Assembly: GCA_047626725.1 (NCBI GenBank)
Contig: JBLHSG010000001.1
Location: 1-64,000 of the forward strand
From: Ascidiaceihabitans sp034111945
GTDB lineage: Bacteria; Pseudomonadota; Alphaproteobacteria; Rhodobacterales; Rhodobacteraceae
Direction of reading: 5' to 3'
Length of the DNA: 64,000 bases
The notes under the pieces are model-generated. The model was not told the DNA's origin, did not search any database, and worked only from the letters and a program-made list of their open reading frames with translations. Shown piece by piece: positions 40,811-49,114 of the stretch (positions are counted from its first letter, which is position 1; every line of letters starts with the position of its first letter). The position numbers and the translations under genes were made by a program.

Positions 40811-42286
40811 TTAAACCGCTGTGCAGATGTATTTCATCTCGAGGAATTCTTCGATCCCGTGATGGCTACCTTCGCGACCTAGGCCGGATTGTTTGATGCC
40901 GCCAAAGGGGGCGACTTCGGTAGAAATAATGCCGGTGTTCACGCCGACAATTCCGTATTCCAAGGCTTCGGATACTTTGTAAACGCGGCTCAGGTCTTTG
41001 GCGTAGAAATAGGCGGCCAGACCAAAGATCGTGTCGTTTGCCATGGCAATCACGTCATCAACGTCGTCGAATTTGAACAGTGGCGCGAGCGGGCCAAATG
41101 TTTCTTCGTGCGCAACTTTCATGTTTTGGGTGACGCCGGTGACGATGGTGGGTTGCAGGAAATTGCCGCCCAATGCGTGTGGTTCGCCGCCGGTCAGGAT
41201 CGCGCCGCCGTTGTTGATAATGTCGTTCATGTGGTCTTGGACTTTTTCGACGGCTTTGTCGGAAATCAGTGGGCCGGTTGTGATCCCGTCCTCAAATCCG
41301 TCACCAACTTTTAGCGCCTCGACGGCGACTTTTAGTTTTGCTGCGAATGCGTCGTAGACACCTGCCTGAACGTAGATGCGGTTGGCACAAACACAGGTTT
41401 GGCCTGCGTTGCGGAATTTGCACATCATGGCGCCAGCAACAGCGTCATCCAGATCGGCGTCGTCAAACACGATGAAGGGTGCGTTGCCGCCCAGTTCCAT
41501 CGAACATTTCATGACTTGGTCTGCGGCTTGTTTCAGCAAAATGCGTCCGACCGGAGTAGAGCCTGTGAACGTCAATTTGCGCACGGCGTGGTTTTCGCAG
41601 AATTCTTTGCCGGTTTCGGATGCATCGGATGTAGTGACAACTTGGAACACGCCTGCGGGAAAACCTGCACGTTCGGCCAAAACGGCGATTGCAGTGGCAG
41701 ACAACGGCGTCAGTTCGGCAGGGCGTGCGATGAATGCACAGCCAGCGGCCAATGCGGGGGCTGCCTTGCGGGTGATCATCGCGTTCGGGAAATTCCACGG
41801 TGTGATGGATGCGGCAACGCCGATGGGCTGTTTCAAAACCGTGATGCGGGTGTTGCGCAAATGGCCGGGGATGGTTTCGCCATAAATGCGTTTTGCTTCT
41901 TCGGCAAAGAATTCAATGAACGATGCACCATAGGCGATTTCGCCTTTGGCTTCGGCCAGTGGTTTGCCCTGTTCTGCGGTCAGGATCATGCCCAGATCGT
42001 CCTGGTTTTCCATCATCAGGTTGAACCATTTGCGCAGCACGGCAGACCGTTCTTTGCCTGTCCATTGTGCCCATTCTTTTTGTGCAACTTCGGCTTGGGC
42101 GATGGCACCGGCCAGCTGTGCGCGGCTTAGGTCTGCGACTTGTGCGATCACGTCGCCGCGGGCTGGGTTGGTCACGTCGAACGTGCCTTTTTCGCCGTCT
42201 ACAAAACCGGACCCGATGTAGGCGCGGGTTTCCAGCAGGCTGGGATCTTTGAGCATGGATTTCAGGTTTGTGACTGTGTCGAGCAT
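40811..42286 (-). CDS. gabD: succinate-semialdehyde dehydrogenase (NAD(P)+)
   Basis: 491 residues, a class I aldehyde dehydrogenase. It has TPWNFPNAMITRKAAPALAAGC, the general base in CSMELGGNAPFIVFDDADLD and the catalytic Cys in FRNAGQTCVCANRIYVQAG, a loop typical of GabD. The GIISTEVAPFGGIKQSGLGREGS end also matches. It oxidises succinate semialdehyde to succinate in 4-aminobutyrate breakdown. The ATG has AGGA upstream. No gabT neighbour is present. Confidence 0.9.
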   Translation of the reverse strand: MLDTVTNLKSMLKDPSLLETRAYIGSGFVDGEKGTFDVTNPARGDVIAQVADLSRAQLAGAIAQAEVAQKEWAQWTGKERSAVLRKWFNLMMENQDDLGMILTAEQGKPLAEAKGEIAYGASFIEFFAEEAKRIYGETIPGHLRNTRITVLKQPIGVAASITPWNFPNAMITRKAAPALAAGCAFIARPAELTPLSATAIAVLAERAGFPAGVFQVVTTSDASETGKEFCENHAVRKLTFTGSTPVGRILLKQAADQVMKCSMELGGNAPFIVFDDADLDDAVAGAMMCKFRNAGQTCVCANRIYVQAGVYDAFAAKLKVAVEALKVGDGFEDGITTGPLISDKAVEKVQDHMNDIINNGGAILTGGEPHALGGNFLQPTIVTGVTQNMKVAHEETFGPLAPLFKFDDVDDVIAMANDTIFGLAAYFYAKDLSRVYKVSEALEYGIVGVNTGIISTEVAPFGGIKQSGLGREGSHHGIEEFLEMKYICTAV

Positions 42287-42478
42287 GGGGTGTCCTTTGC
42301 TTCAAGCGTTGCTGAGACCCAAACCAAGGAATCGCGGTTTTGTCCAGTGCAGCGCGTAACGCTTGACGCAATTGCGATCATCAGCCAAGGGTAACGCACC
42401 CGCCCGATGGCGTCGCGCGGGGCTATCAAAATATCAATGTCCTGAACGCCGGGACCTTTCTGAAAAGGAGGGTCTGAC

Positions 42479-43687
42479 ATGACCTCACGTCCAAATTTCC
42501 ACAGATTCCACAATGGCGAAAAATCTGCTTTGCAGTTTTCTGTCGCCGAATACGAAGCACGCGTTGCAGGTTTGCGCGCGCGCATGGCCGCCGTTGGGTG
42601 CACAGCCGCAGTGCTGACATCCATGCACAACGTTTCCTATTATTCCGGTTTCACGTATTGCGCATTTGGTCGCCCATATGCCTTGGTTGTTACAGAAACC
42701 GAATGTGTCAGCATCAGTGCGGGCATTGATGCGGGCCAGCCGTGGCGCCGCAGCTGGTGTGATAACATCACCTACACCGATTGGGTGCGCGACAATTACT
42801 GGCGCGCGATTTTGTCTGTGACGGGTCCGAATGCGACCATCGGATATGAAAGCGACCACCTAAGCCTGCTGCAAATGCAAAAGCTGCAAGCCTTTCTTGA
42901 ACCCGCTGGCAAAGTTGATCTGTACGAAACAACGATGCTGCAACGAATGCACAAATCCGAGGCCGAAATCACGCTGATCCGTGCAGGCGCTGCGGTGGCT
43001 GATGTGGGTGGGTATGCGATCCGCGACGCGATCAAAGTTGGCACGCGCGAAATCGATGTCGCGATGGCAGGGCGTGACGCGATGGAGGCCGAGATTGCCT
43101 CGATGTTTCCAGACGCAGAATACCGTGACACGTGGGTTTGGTTCCAGTCTGGCATCAACACGGACGGCGCGCATAATCCGGTCACCGCACGTAAATTGGC
43201 GCGTGGCGATATCTTGTCCCTCAATACGTTCCCGATGATTTCGGGCTATTACACGGCGTTGGAACGGACGTTGTTTGTGCAAGAAGTCGACGATGCCAGC
43301 CGCGCAATTTGGGAGGCAAACATCGGCGCGCACGAATTGGGCATGTCCCTGTTAAAACCGGGCGCGTCCTGCGCAGAGGTGACAGCGGGCGTGAATGCAT
43401 TCTTTGAGGACCGCGATTTGTTGCAATACCGCACGTTCGGTTATGGCCATTCGTTTGGCGTGCTCAGCCACTATTATGGGCGCGAGGCGGGGCTGGAATT
43501 GCGCGAAGACATCGACACGGTGCTTGAACCCGGCATGGTGATTTCGATGGAACCAATGTTGACGTTGCCAGATGGACACGCGGGGGCAGGTGGCTACCGC
43601 GAACATGATATTCTGGTGATCACCGAAGACGGGGCCGAGAACATTACCGGCTATCCGTATGGCCCAGATTTTAATGTTGTAGGTTAA
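42479..43687 (+). CDS. creatinase (creatine amidinohydrolase)
   Basis: 402 residues, almost exactly the length of Pseudomonas creatinase (~403). It has the two-domain M24 'pita-bread' layout. Strongly similar stretches I recognise are FGRPYALVVTE, TWVWFQSGINTDGAHNPVT, GDILSLNTFPMISGYYTALERTLF, LQYRTFGYGHSFGVLSHYYGREAGLELREDIDTVLEPGMV and GAGGYREHDIL. Creatinase hydrolyses creatine to sarcosine and urea without a metal ion, unlike the related aminopeptidases. A strong ribosome site (aggaggg) precedes the ATG. No creatininase or sarcosine oxidase is adjacent. A different guanidino or amidino substrate is possible. Confidence 0.88.
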   Translation: MTSRPNFHRFHNGEKSALQFSVAEYEARVAGLRARMAAVGCTAAVLTSMHNVSYYSGFTYCAFGRPYALVVTETECVSISAGIDAGQPWRRSWCDNITYTDWVRDNYWRAILSVTGPNATIGYESDHLSLLQMQKLQAFLEPAGKVDLYETTMLQRMHKSEAEITLIRAGAAVADVGGYAIRDAIKVGTREIDVAMAGRDAMEAEIASMFPDAEYRDTWVWFQSGINTDGAHNPVTARKLARGDILSLNTFPMISGYYTALERTLFVQEVDDASRAIWEANIGAHELGMSLLKPGASCAEVTAGVNAFFEDRDLLQYRTFGYGHSFGVLSHYYGREAGLELREDIDTVLEPGMVISMEPMLTLPDGHAGAGGYREHDILVITEDGAENITGYPYGPDFNVVG

Positions 43688-43692
43688 GCACG

Positions 43693-43726
43693 CGCGGCAC
43701 GTGATCCAATCGAGACGCGTGCCGCG
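43693..43726 (+). terminator. hairpin after the creatinase gene
   Basis: CGCGGCACG (43693-43701) and CGTGCCGCG (43718-43726) form a perfect 9-base GC-rich stem 6 bases after the stop. There is no T-tract, so termination strength is uncertain. Confidence 0.55.
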
Positions 43727-43844
43727 TCACATGAAATTTGCAAACGCCATCCGGCATTTGCGTGGGCGCATGGTTTGATCCGTGCGCCTAATTGCTTTTC
43801 AAACCTGTCGTCTTTTGCAACACTTGCGCATGAAATTACGTATG

Positions 43845-43871
43845 GGCGATGTAAATCGACGTAACATCGCC
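43845..43871. promoter_or_regulatory. palindrome upstream of the coiled-coil/AAA+ cluster
   Basis: GGCGATGT (43845-43852) and ACATCGCC (43864-43871) are perfect inverted arms around 11 bases, about 40 bases before the first gene of the cluster. This may be an operator, or a hairpin in the leader RNA. The regulator is unknown. Confidence 0.45.
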
Positions 43872-43909
43872 TACATGTCAGGTAACAGTTTGAAAGTCAG
43901 GACAATTTA

Positions 43910-44986
43910 ATGGCAAATTTTGATACGCAGGTACGGGACTCGCAAACGCAGGTTGCAGAGGCGCAAAGCAAAATTGCCGAGCTGACCAGCCGGATCGAAA
44001 CCGCGCGTGCAAAAATGACTGCGGGCGATGACGCGATGATCGATATCGAAAACGCGTCGCTAGACGATGTTCATGCCCACACCGACGTTATGAATGCCAA
44101 TATCGCCGAGCTGATTATGGGGCTGGATGATGTGACATCTGCCTTTTCCAAAGACTTTGACGAGATGCGCAACAAGACCAGCTGGGAAAGTTTTGTCGGG
44201 ATTTTTGCGAGCGCCAAGGCAGATAGTATGCGTCAGGAACGCGTGCGCACGGCGTCAATTGACGACAAGCTACAGGACTTGATCAGCAAATCCGACGTGA
44301 TCGTGCAACTGCTGACAGGGCAGTTGGCAATGCTGGAAGAGCAAAAAATAAAGGTTGGCGATAACCTGACACAAACGCTGGATGAACGCGAATTCACGGT
44401 GCAGGAATTGTCCGCTTTGCAGACTGATATCCAAGCAATGGATCCGAAAATCATCACGATTGAAAATAAGATTTCAACAGAACAAGACGCGGCGGCCCGG
44501 ACCAAACTGGAAACCGAATTGGCGGAATTAAACACCCAATATAACGCGATGGTTCAGGACGAGCAGGTCAAGTTGGCCAAATCCCAAACGCTGGAACGCT
44601 ACATTGAAAAGGGCAAGACCTGGATCGATTCACTGCAAAACCAAGCGGCAACGCAGATGGTGCTGATCAACAAGCTGGAAACCGACACTAAACAGCGTGT
44701 GGTTCTATACGACGCGTTGACCAAATCGCTGAAAACCGCGCAACAGCAAGACGTCGCGCACCGCATCAACGAGATCGGCGTGCAGACCGATCAAGAGGCG
44801 CAAACCGCGATGGCCGCGATTGGGTCGGCGACCAACAAACGTATGGCCGAAATGATGGAAGCGCACGAGGATCACATGGTCTTTGCCCGTGATGTGCTAG
44901 AGCAAAAGGCGAAGGCGGACGAACGCTTTGCCCGCCGGTTTGCGAAGATCATCGAGAAGCACGACAGCAATCAGTATGGGGGGTAA
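43910..44986 (+). CDS. coiled-coil protein, unknown function (first gene of AAA+ cluster)
   Basis: 358 residues, almost entirely helical, rich in Gln, Glu, Lys and Ala with long heptad-like stretches (about residues 1-40, 130-270 and 300-350). There is no signal peptide or membrane segment. A conserved-looking short insert NKTSWESFVGIFASAKADSM (about 87-106) interrupts the coils. The size and helical layout recall the TelA toxic-anion-resistance family, but I cannot see a diagnostic motif. It opens a one-direction cluster that includes an AAA+ ATPase and membrane proteins, so it may be a scaffold or adaptor. Function not recognised. Confidence 0.65.
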   Translation: MANFDTQVRDSQTQVAEAQSKIAELTSRIETARAKMTAGDDAMIDIENASLDDVHAHTDVMNANIAELIMGLDDVTSAFSKDFDEMRNKTSWESFVGIFASAKADSMRQERVRTASIDDKLQDLISKSDVIVQLLTGQLAMLEEQKIKVGDNLTQTLDEREFTVQELSALQTDIQAMDPKIITIENKISTEQDAAARTKLETELAELNTQYNAMVQDEQVKLAKSQTLERYIEKGKTWIDSLQNQAATQMVLINKLETDTKQRVVLYDALTKSLKTAQQQDVAHRINEIGVQTDQEAQTAMAAIGSATNKRMAEMMEAHEDHMVFARDVLEQKAKADERFARRFAKIIEKHDSNQYGG

Positions 44987-45088
44987 AGGACGGTCCGAGA
45001 GGCGAATTGTATCAACCATGGCAGATAAAACATCTCGTTGGGCGGATATTCTGTTCTTCGTAAAAACGCTGTTCCCTTGGATGAATCG

Positions 45089-46201
45089 ATGACTGACCAG
45101 GACACTGCAGGCCTCACTGATCTGTTCGCCAGTCGCCGCTATTTCCGCAAGTTCGAGGCGATCCTGTCGCACATGGCGCGGGTCGCAGGCGTGATGGAGG
45201 TCGAGGGGCAGTTGCGCCGCGATGAGGTCAATATCCTGACCCGTTATGCGTCTGCGTTGAATTTTACTTTCCGTGCGCTCAGCTACAAATATCTGCTGGT
45301 CGGGCGCGACACGGGGCGGTTCTTTGGATCGTTGAATATTGACACGCGCGAAAGCGGATTTCCGGCCTCAGACGAAATTCTGAGCATGGCAAACGACGCG
45401 CAGCAGGCTGAACGGCACCTCGCGCAGATGCCCTCTGAGGCCGATCTGAAATCGCAGATGGTCGGCGTGATTTTGGGCGAACGCCAGATCCCGACAAAGC
45501 TGCAGTTTGCCCTGTCACAAAGGCTGTATTATCAGGAACTACTGCGCGGTGAACTGTTCTGGGCGCGCAATGATCCTGAGGTGATTTGGCGAGGGAACGA
45601 AGGCACGCGTCGCAAGTTCTTGGCCCATTGGGCGGTCTACGATTCACAGGTAAATCTGCCGGTGATCTATATGATGGAACTTGAGGATACCGGCAAAACT
45701 GCGCTGCCAAAAGACCAACGCCGCTGGCCCGAAGTGCAGGCACATCTGATGGCGCAAGGTTTGGCGGGGCTCAAGCTGATGACGATTGCCAAAGGGTTTG
45801 ACGAGGATTTCGACGACCTGCATCCCAAACGTTTACGCCGTTTTCATGTGGGCCCGATGTATTCGGATGCGTTCACGAAACAGTCCGGTCCGATGGCGCA
45901 GATTTTGTCGCAAGCGCGTGCGCCAGCGGGTCAAGACTGGGCGTTGGTTTGGACCGAAGAAGACCTACACAGCGAGAGCGTAAACGAAGAGCGGCAGGGG
46001 TGGTTTTCATCCGTGGAGCGTGAAGTTTTTGCGCTTGATCCCTTTGCGGGACGCGGCGCGGAAACGGGTGCGACGCGAACTGAACGCAGCATAATTTTGC
46101 CGCAGCGACCCTATCAAGCGCTTGAGGAATTGGACCCACCGGGGTTCGCATCTGTCCGAAAATTTGTGGTCAGCCCGCAGGGGCGCGTTTTACGATATTA
46201 A
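45089..46201 (+). CDS. uncharacterised 370-residue protein of the AAA+ cluster
   Basis: A soluble protein, no signal peptide. It starts MTDQDTAGLTDLFASRRYFRKFEAILSHMARV, with a helical N-terminal third (RRDEVNILTRYASALNFTFRALSYKY). A mixed alpha/beta C-terminal part includes NLPVIYMMELEDTG, HPKRLRRFHVGPMYSDAFT and a final SIILPQRPYQALEELDPPGFASVRKFVVSPQGRVLRY. No domain recognised. The ATG at 45089 is preferred over one 17 codons earlier because the upstream codons look non-coding. It lies 102 bases after the coiled-coil gene and 85 before the ATPase. Confidence 0.65.
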   Translation: MTDQDTAGLTDLFASRRYFRKFEAILSHMARVAGVMEVEGQLRRDEVNILTRYASALNFTFRALSYKYLLVGRDTGRFFGSLNIDTRESGFPASDEILSMANDAQQAERHLAQMPSEADLKSQMVGVILGERQIPTKLQFALSQRLYYQELLRGELFWARNDPEVIWRGNEGTRRKFLAHWAVYDSQVNLPVIYMMELEDTGKTALPKDQRRWPEVQAHLMAQGLAGLKLMTIAKGFDEDFDDLHPKRLRRFHVGPMYSDAFTKQSGPMAQILSQARAPAGQDWALVWTEEDLHSESVNEERQGWFSSVEREVFALDPFAGRGAETGATRTERSIILPQRPYQALEELDPPGFASVRKFVVSPQGRVLRY

Positions 46202-46286
46202 AGATCACACAATTTCAGAACCCGAAATTTTAAACTCTCGTTGCCGCACGTAGCCGAAGAATCCAACTGCACAAGGACGCCGAAAC

Positions 46287-48221
46287 ATGAGCCAGACATC
46301 AGACCAGATGGAATTGCGCGAAGGCGACGTGACCAAGCATTATGCGATGGCGCTGGCCATGTTGCAGGGGTTCGATCACGCGCCGCGGATCGGTAAGGGC
46401 ACGGCTGAAGAACAGGTCGAAAAGTCATCGGGCATCGGCACGCGCCGGCGGTTTCGCACGACAACCCCGGGGCTGGTAACGCGCCGATCTGTGGCGTCTG
46501 GATCCGTGCAATTGATGGCGCGGATCGAGGGCGCAGATGAGGGCGACGCACTGATTTCTCCGTTGCAGGCCACCGTGATGAATGCGCTGCGTCGTGCGGT
46601 TTCGATCGCGCTGGCTGTTGGCGAAAACTACGCCGAAGCCGCTGGGCTAGGCGATCTGAAACGCGCAAATTTAGAAGGGTCATTGCCTGCCGCCCGCAAG
46701 TCGGAATTTTCAGAACTGCTTGCGGCCGAGGCGCTGATATCGCTGTACGTTTTTGGCAATGCGACGGCCTATTTACTGTCCTCTCACGGGTCCGAAACCA
46801 CCGTTGAATTGGGCGATGTCGAAGAGGTTTTGACCGATAATGGTCAGACCGCATTGCACGGCGCGTTGTGGGAACTGGATCAGGATATCGCCGCGTTTGC
46901 ACAGGACGATCCGCGCCTTGTCGCCACGGTTACCGGGTTTGCTGAGGCGCTGATGGAAAAGGTGGCGTTGCGTGCGCAAACCGCCCCGCGGCTAGAGGCG
47001 TTCACGTCCGCCACCTGGAAAATCGAGGCGGATGATTTCACCGTCTCGGGGTTTTCGCCTGCATCAAAGGCAAAATCGACCACGCTGACCATGTCTTTCA
47101 AAAAACCGAACGAAGTTGTCGGCAATCACATCGCCAAATATCAGGCGATGAAACTGTCAAAAATGCTGATGGCATATGACTTTGATCGGCGTCTAAATCC
47201 GTTCGCTGAACTGGGTGGCTTCATCTTTACCTTCATGGGGGATGGCAAACCGGGGACGGGCAAAACCACGCTGATCCAGATGATGGCAGGGCTGGTGAAT
47301 GACTACTGCACCACCGCCGGCTATCCGTTCCGCTATCAGAACCTAAGCACGGATAATATCGACAGCTATCAGGGTAAATCGGGGCAGAACGCCAAGGCAT
47401 TTATCAACAATATTCTTGATCCGTCCGTGATTGGTTTTGGTACAATTGACGACATTGACCAGCTTGCCGGCAAACGTGGTGACCGGCAATCTAGCGCGGG
47501 GCAGCTTGAAATTACGGCGGTCCTGATGGAGAGTTTTGCAGGCGCAAACACCGTCGTGCGTGGCAATTGTACGTTCGGGATGTTTTCGAATTACCCCGAA
47601 AATGTCGACGATGCCTTGCGCCAACGTGCAGGCGCGCGGTTCCTTGTTGATGGGCCGCAAACGCGTGACGACTACATTGATATCCTGTACCTTTTGATGG
47701 GCAAAAATCACGACATCCCGACTGGGGCACACGAGGTTTTCTCGGCTCAAGAAATCAAATCAGCCGTCGCCAAATCGTTTGAATCCCACGCCCGTCCACA
47801 CGAGGCGGGATTGGTCGCTGTGTTCGATCGAGTGTCGGAACAGATTGGCGGTTTTGACACGATTGCAAAGCTGGGCACGTACCTAAAGGGCATCCAAGAA
47901 GCAGACGAGCGGTTCACTGGCCGCGCGATCAAGAACATCACCGACGCGGTCAAATTACGGGCGATGGATTTTGAATTGCCCGACGAATGGATGGAAGAAC
48001 CCGACCTGTTCCTGTTCAGAGATTACGACACTAAAAAGGGCATGATATCCGAACTACGCCAGCCGATCACGGTGGGCATGGTGGTGCAAGAGATCAACCG
48101 GTACGCGGATAGCGAATTCCGGTATGCGGACAAGTCGGACGAGGTCGCGGTAGAGGCGATGGTACGCGATATGGGACGGCAGGTTGAGGCGAAGAAGCGG
48201 TTTTTGGGGGGAAGTAAGTAG
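46287..48221 (+). CDS. AAA+ family ATPase, unknown role
   Basis: 644 residues. The N-terminal ~250 are helical and without recognised motifs. The ATPase core has Walker A GDGKPGTGKTTLI at about 317-329 and a Walker B-like FGTIDDIDQL near 385. The sensor/arginine region includes NYPENVDDALRQRAGARFLVDGP, in which the DDALRQRAGARF stretch resembles the arginine-finger segment of classical AAA proteins. A helical lid follows (ITDAVKLRAMDFELPDEWM). No membrane segment or protease domain. Flanking genes encode coiled-coil and membrane proteins, so it may remodel a membrane-associated assembly. Its last codons (GRQVEAKKRFLG) occur again about 400 bases downstream, a sign of local duplication. Confidence 0.75.
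   Translation: MSQTSDQMELREGDVTKHYAMALAMLQGFDHAPRIGKGTAEEQVEKSSGIGTRRRFRTTTPGLVTRRSVASGSVQLMARIEGADEGDALISPLQATVMNALRRAVSIALAVGENYAEAAGLGDLKRANLEGSLPAARKSEFSELLAAEALISLYVFGNATAYLLSSHGSETTVELGDVEEVLTDNGQTALHGALWELDQDIAAFAQDDPRLVATVTGFAEALMEKVALRAQTAPRLEAFTSATWKIEADDFTVSGFSPASKAKSTTLTMSFKKPNEVVGNHIAKYQAMKLSKMLMAYDFDRRLNPFAELGGFIFTFMGDGKPGTGKTTLIQMMAGLVNDYCTTAGYPFRYQNLSTDNIDSYQGKSGQNAKAFINNILDPSVIGFGTIDDIDQLAGKRGDRQSSAGQLEITAVLMESFAGANTVVRGNCTFGMFSNYPENVDDALRQRAGARFLVDGPQTRDDYIDILYLLMGKNHDIPTGAHEVFSAQEIKSAVAKSFESHARPHEAGLVAVFDRVSEQIGGFDTIAKLGTYLKGIQEADERFTGRAIKNITDAVKLRAMDFELPDEWMEEPDLFLFRDYDTKKGMISELRQPITVGMVVQEINRYADSEFRYADKSDEVAVEAMVRDMGRQVEAKKRFLGGSK
48177..48210 (+). repeat. direct repeat, copy A (ATPase 3' end)
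   Basis: 34 bases starting CGGCAGGTTGAGGCGAAG at the 3' end of the ATPase gene are repeated at 48575-48608 with one mismatch. The copies flank the small membrane-protein gene. Confidence 0.85.
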
Positions 48222-48554
48222 ATGGAAGAAATATGGGCTCCGATGCTGGCTAACCCGCTTATGGTCAAGATCATTATCGCCACCGTGATACCGTGGCTCG
48301 CCGTTATTGTGATAGCTTGCGTGGTTGGGTTTCGGTTTCCGAGTATTTTAGGGTTTGTTGTAGGTTTTGGCGTTTTGGTCGTGTGCATGTTCGGCATAAC
48401 CCTCTGGGCGCTCCAAGAATTTGGCAGCCTTGACATCATGCCGTTATGGTTTCTTGTCGTGTCAACGGTGCTGTCGCCACTCAGTCTGGTCTATCTGGTT
48501 CTCGTGGGGCTGATAGTCGCGCTGCGCCGTGGACCTCGAGGGGAACGCGTATGA
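48222..48554 (+). CDS. small membrane protein inside the repeat-bounded insert
   Basis: 110 residues with three membrane helices (IIIATVIPWLAVIVIACVV; ILGFVVGFGVLVVCMFGITLWAL; WFLVVSTVLSPLSLVYLVLVGLIVAL) and a basic C-terminus. It starts directly at the base after the ATPase stop. Its stop overlaps an ATG that opens the 22-codon duplicated ATPase tail. No family recognised. It lies between the two direct repeats and looks like a later arrival in the cluster. Confidence 0.6.
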   Translation: MEEIWAPMLANPLMVKIIIATVIPWLAVIVIACVVGFRFPSILGFVVGFGVLVVCMFGITLWALQEFGSLDIMPLWFLVVSTVLSPLSLVYLVLVGLIVALRRGPRGERV

Positions 48555-48619
48555 GATTGATGTGGGATAGTGGGCGGCAGGTTGAGGCGAAAAAGCGGTT
48601 TTTGGGGGAGGGAGGGTGA
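48551..48619 (+). pseudogene. duplicated C-terminal tail of the AAA+ ATPase
   Basis: A 22-codon frame starting with ATG encodes GRQVEAKKRFLGEGG near its end. This nearly repeats the ATPase C-terminus (GRQVEAKKRFLGGSK) in the same frame. It probably represents the original gene end left behind when 48222-48574 was inserted or duplicated. Its stop overlaps the GTG of the next gene. Confidence 0.6.
48575..48608 (+). repeat. direct repeat, copy B
   Basis: Second copy of the 34-base sequence at 48177-48210, 33 of 34 bases identical, 398 bases downstream in the same orientation. Confidence 0.85.
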
Positions 48620-49110
48620 GTGTTTCTGAAATAAACAATTGGATCGTAGCGCACCAAGCTCTTGTTGCGACCATTATGATTCCGATACTAACTCTCTTTG
48701 TGAGTTGGGTCGTTTCGTATGCGTCTGAAAAAAGAATGGAAAAAAGTCGAAGAGCTGATCGCTTGCTGCAAACTGAACTTAAGCTAGTCGAGTTTCGACA
48801 AGCATGGATTTCCGAACTTAGAGAGAAACTCGCGTTGTTTCATTCTCTAACAGGCCAACAAAAAACTGAAAATTTGAGCGACACGATAGAATGTTTCACA
48901 GTGTATTCTAGCGTAATGATGAGCATGAATATTGAGGACCCTTTGGTAAGGGAGCTTTCGGGGATCATGACCGAATGCACCGAAGATCTGGAGCCTTCTG
49001 ACTTAGCGGATGCACACGTAAAGTTGACTTTTATGGCTCAAAAAATACTAAAAGCCGAATGGGAAAGACTGAAAAACGATCTGACTTCGGTAGAGAACAG
49101 GGTGCGCTAG
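48616..49110 (+). CDS. membrane-anchored helical protein, AT-rich gene
   Basis: 164 residues with one N-terminal membrane helix (ALVATIMIPILTLFVSWVVSYA) followed by a basic stop-transfer (SEKRMEKSRRADR) and a helical cytoplasmic domain. GTG start overlapping the previous stop. Base composition is visibly poorer in G+C than its neighbours, and codon choice differs (many AAA, AAT, ATA, TTA), which suggests acquisition from elsewhere. Similar single-helix proteins of this size are common in mobile or defence-related neighbourhoods, but I cannot assign a function. Confidence 0.6.
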   Translation: MSVSEINNWIVAHQALVATIMIPILTLFVSWVVSYASEKRMEKSRRADRLLQTELKLVEFRQAWISELREKLALFHSLTGQQKTENLSDTIECFTVYSSVMMSMNIEDPLVRELSGIMTECTEDLEPSDLADAHVKLTFMAQKILKAEWERLKNDLTSVENRVR

Positions 49111-49114
49111 CGAT

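Noticed and set aside
43910..44986. Naming the coiled-coil protein TelA
   Set aside because: Length and helical content fit, but no diagnostic TelA stretch could be recognised by eye; left as unknown.
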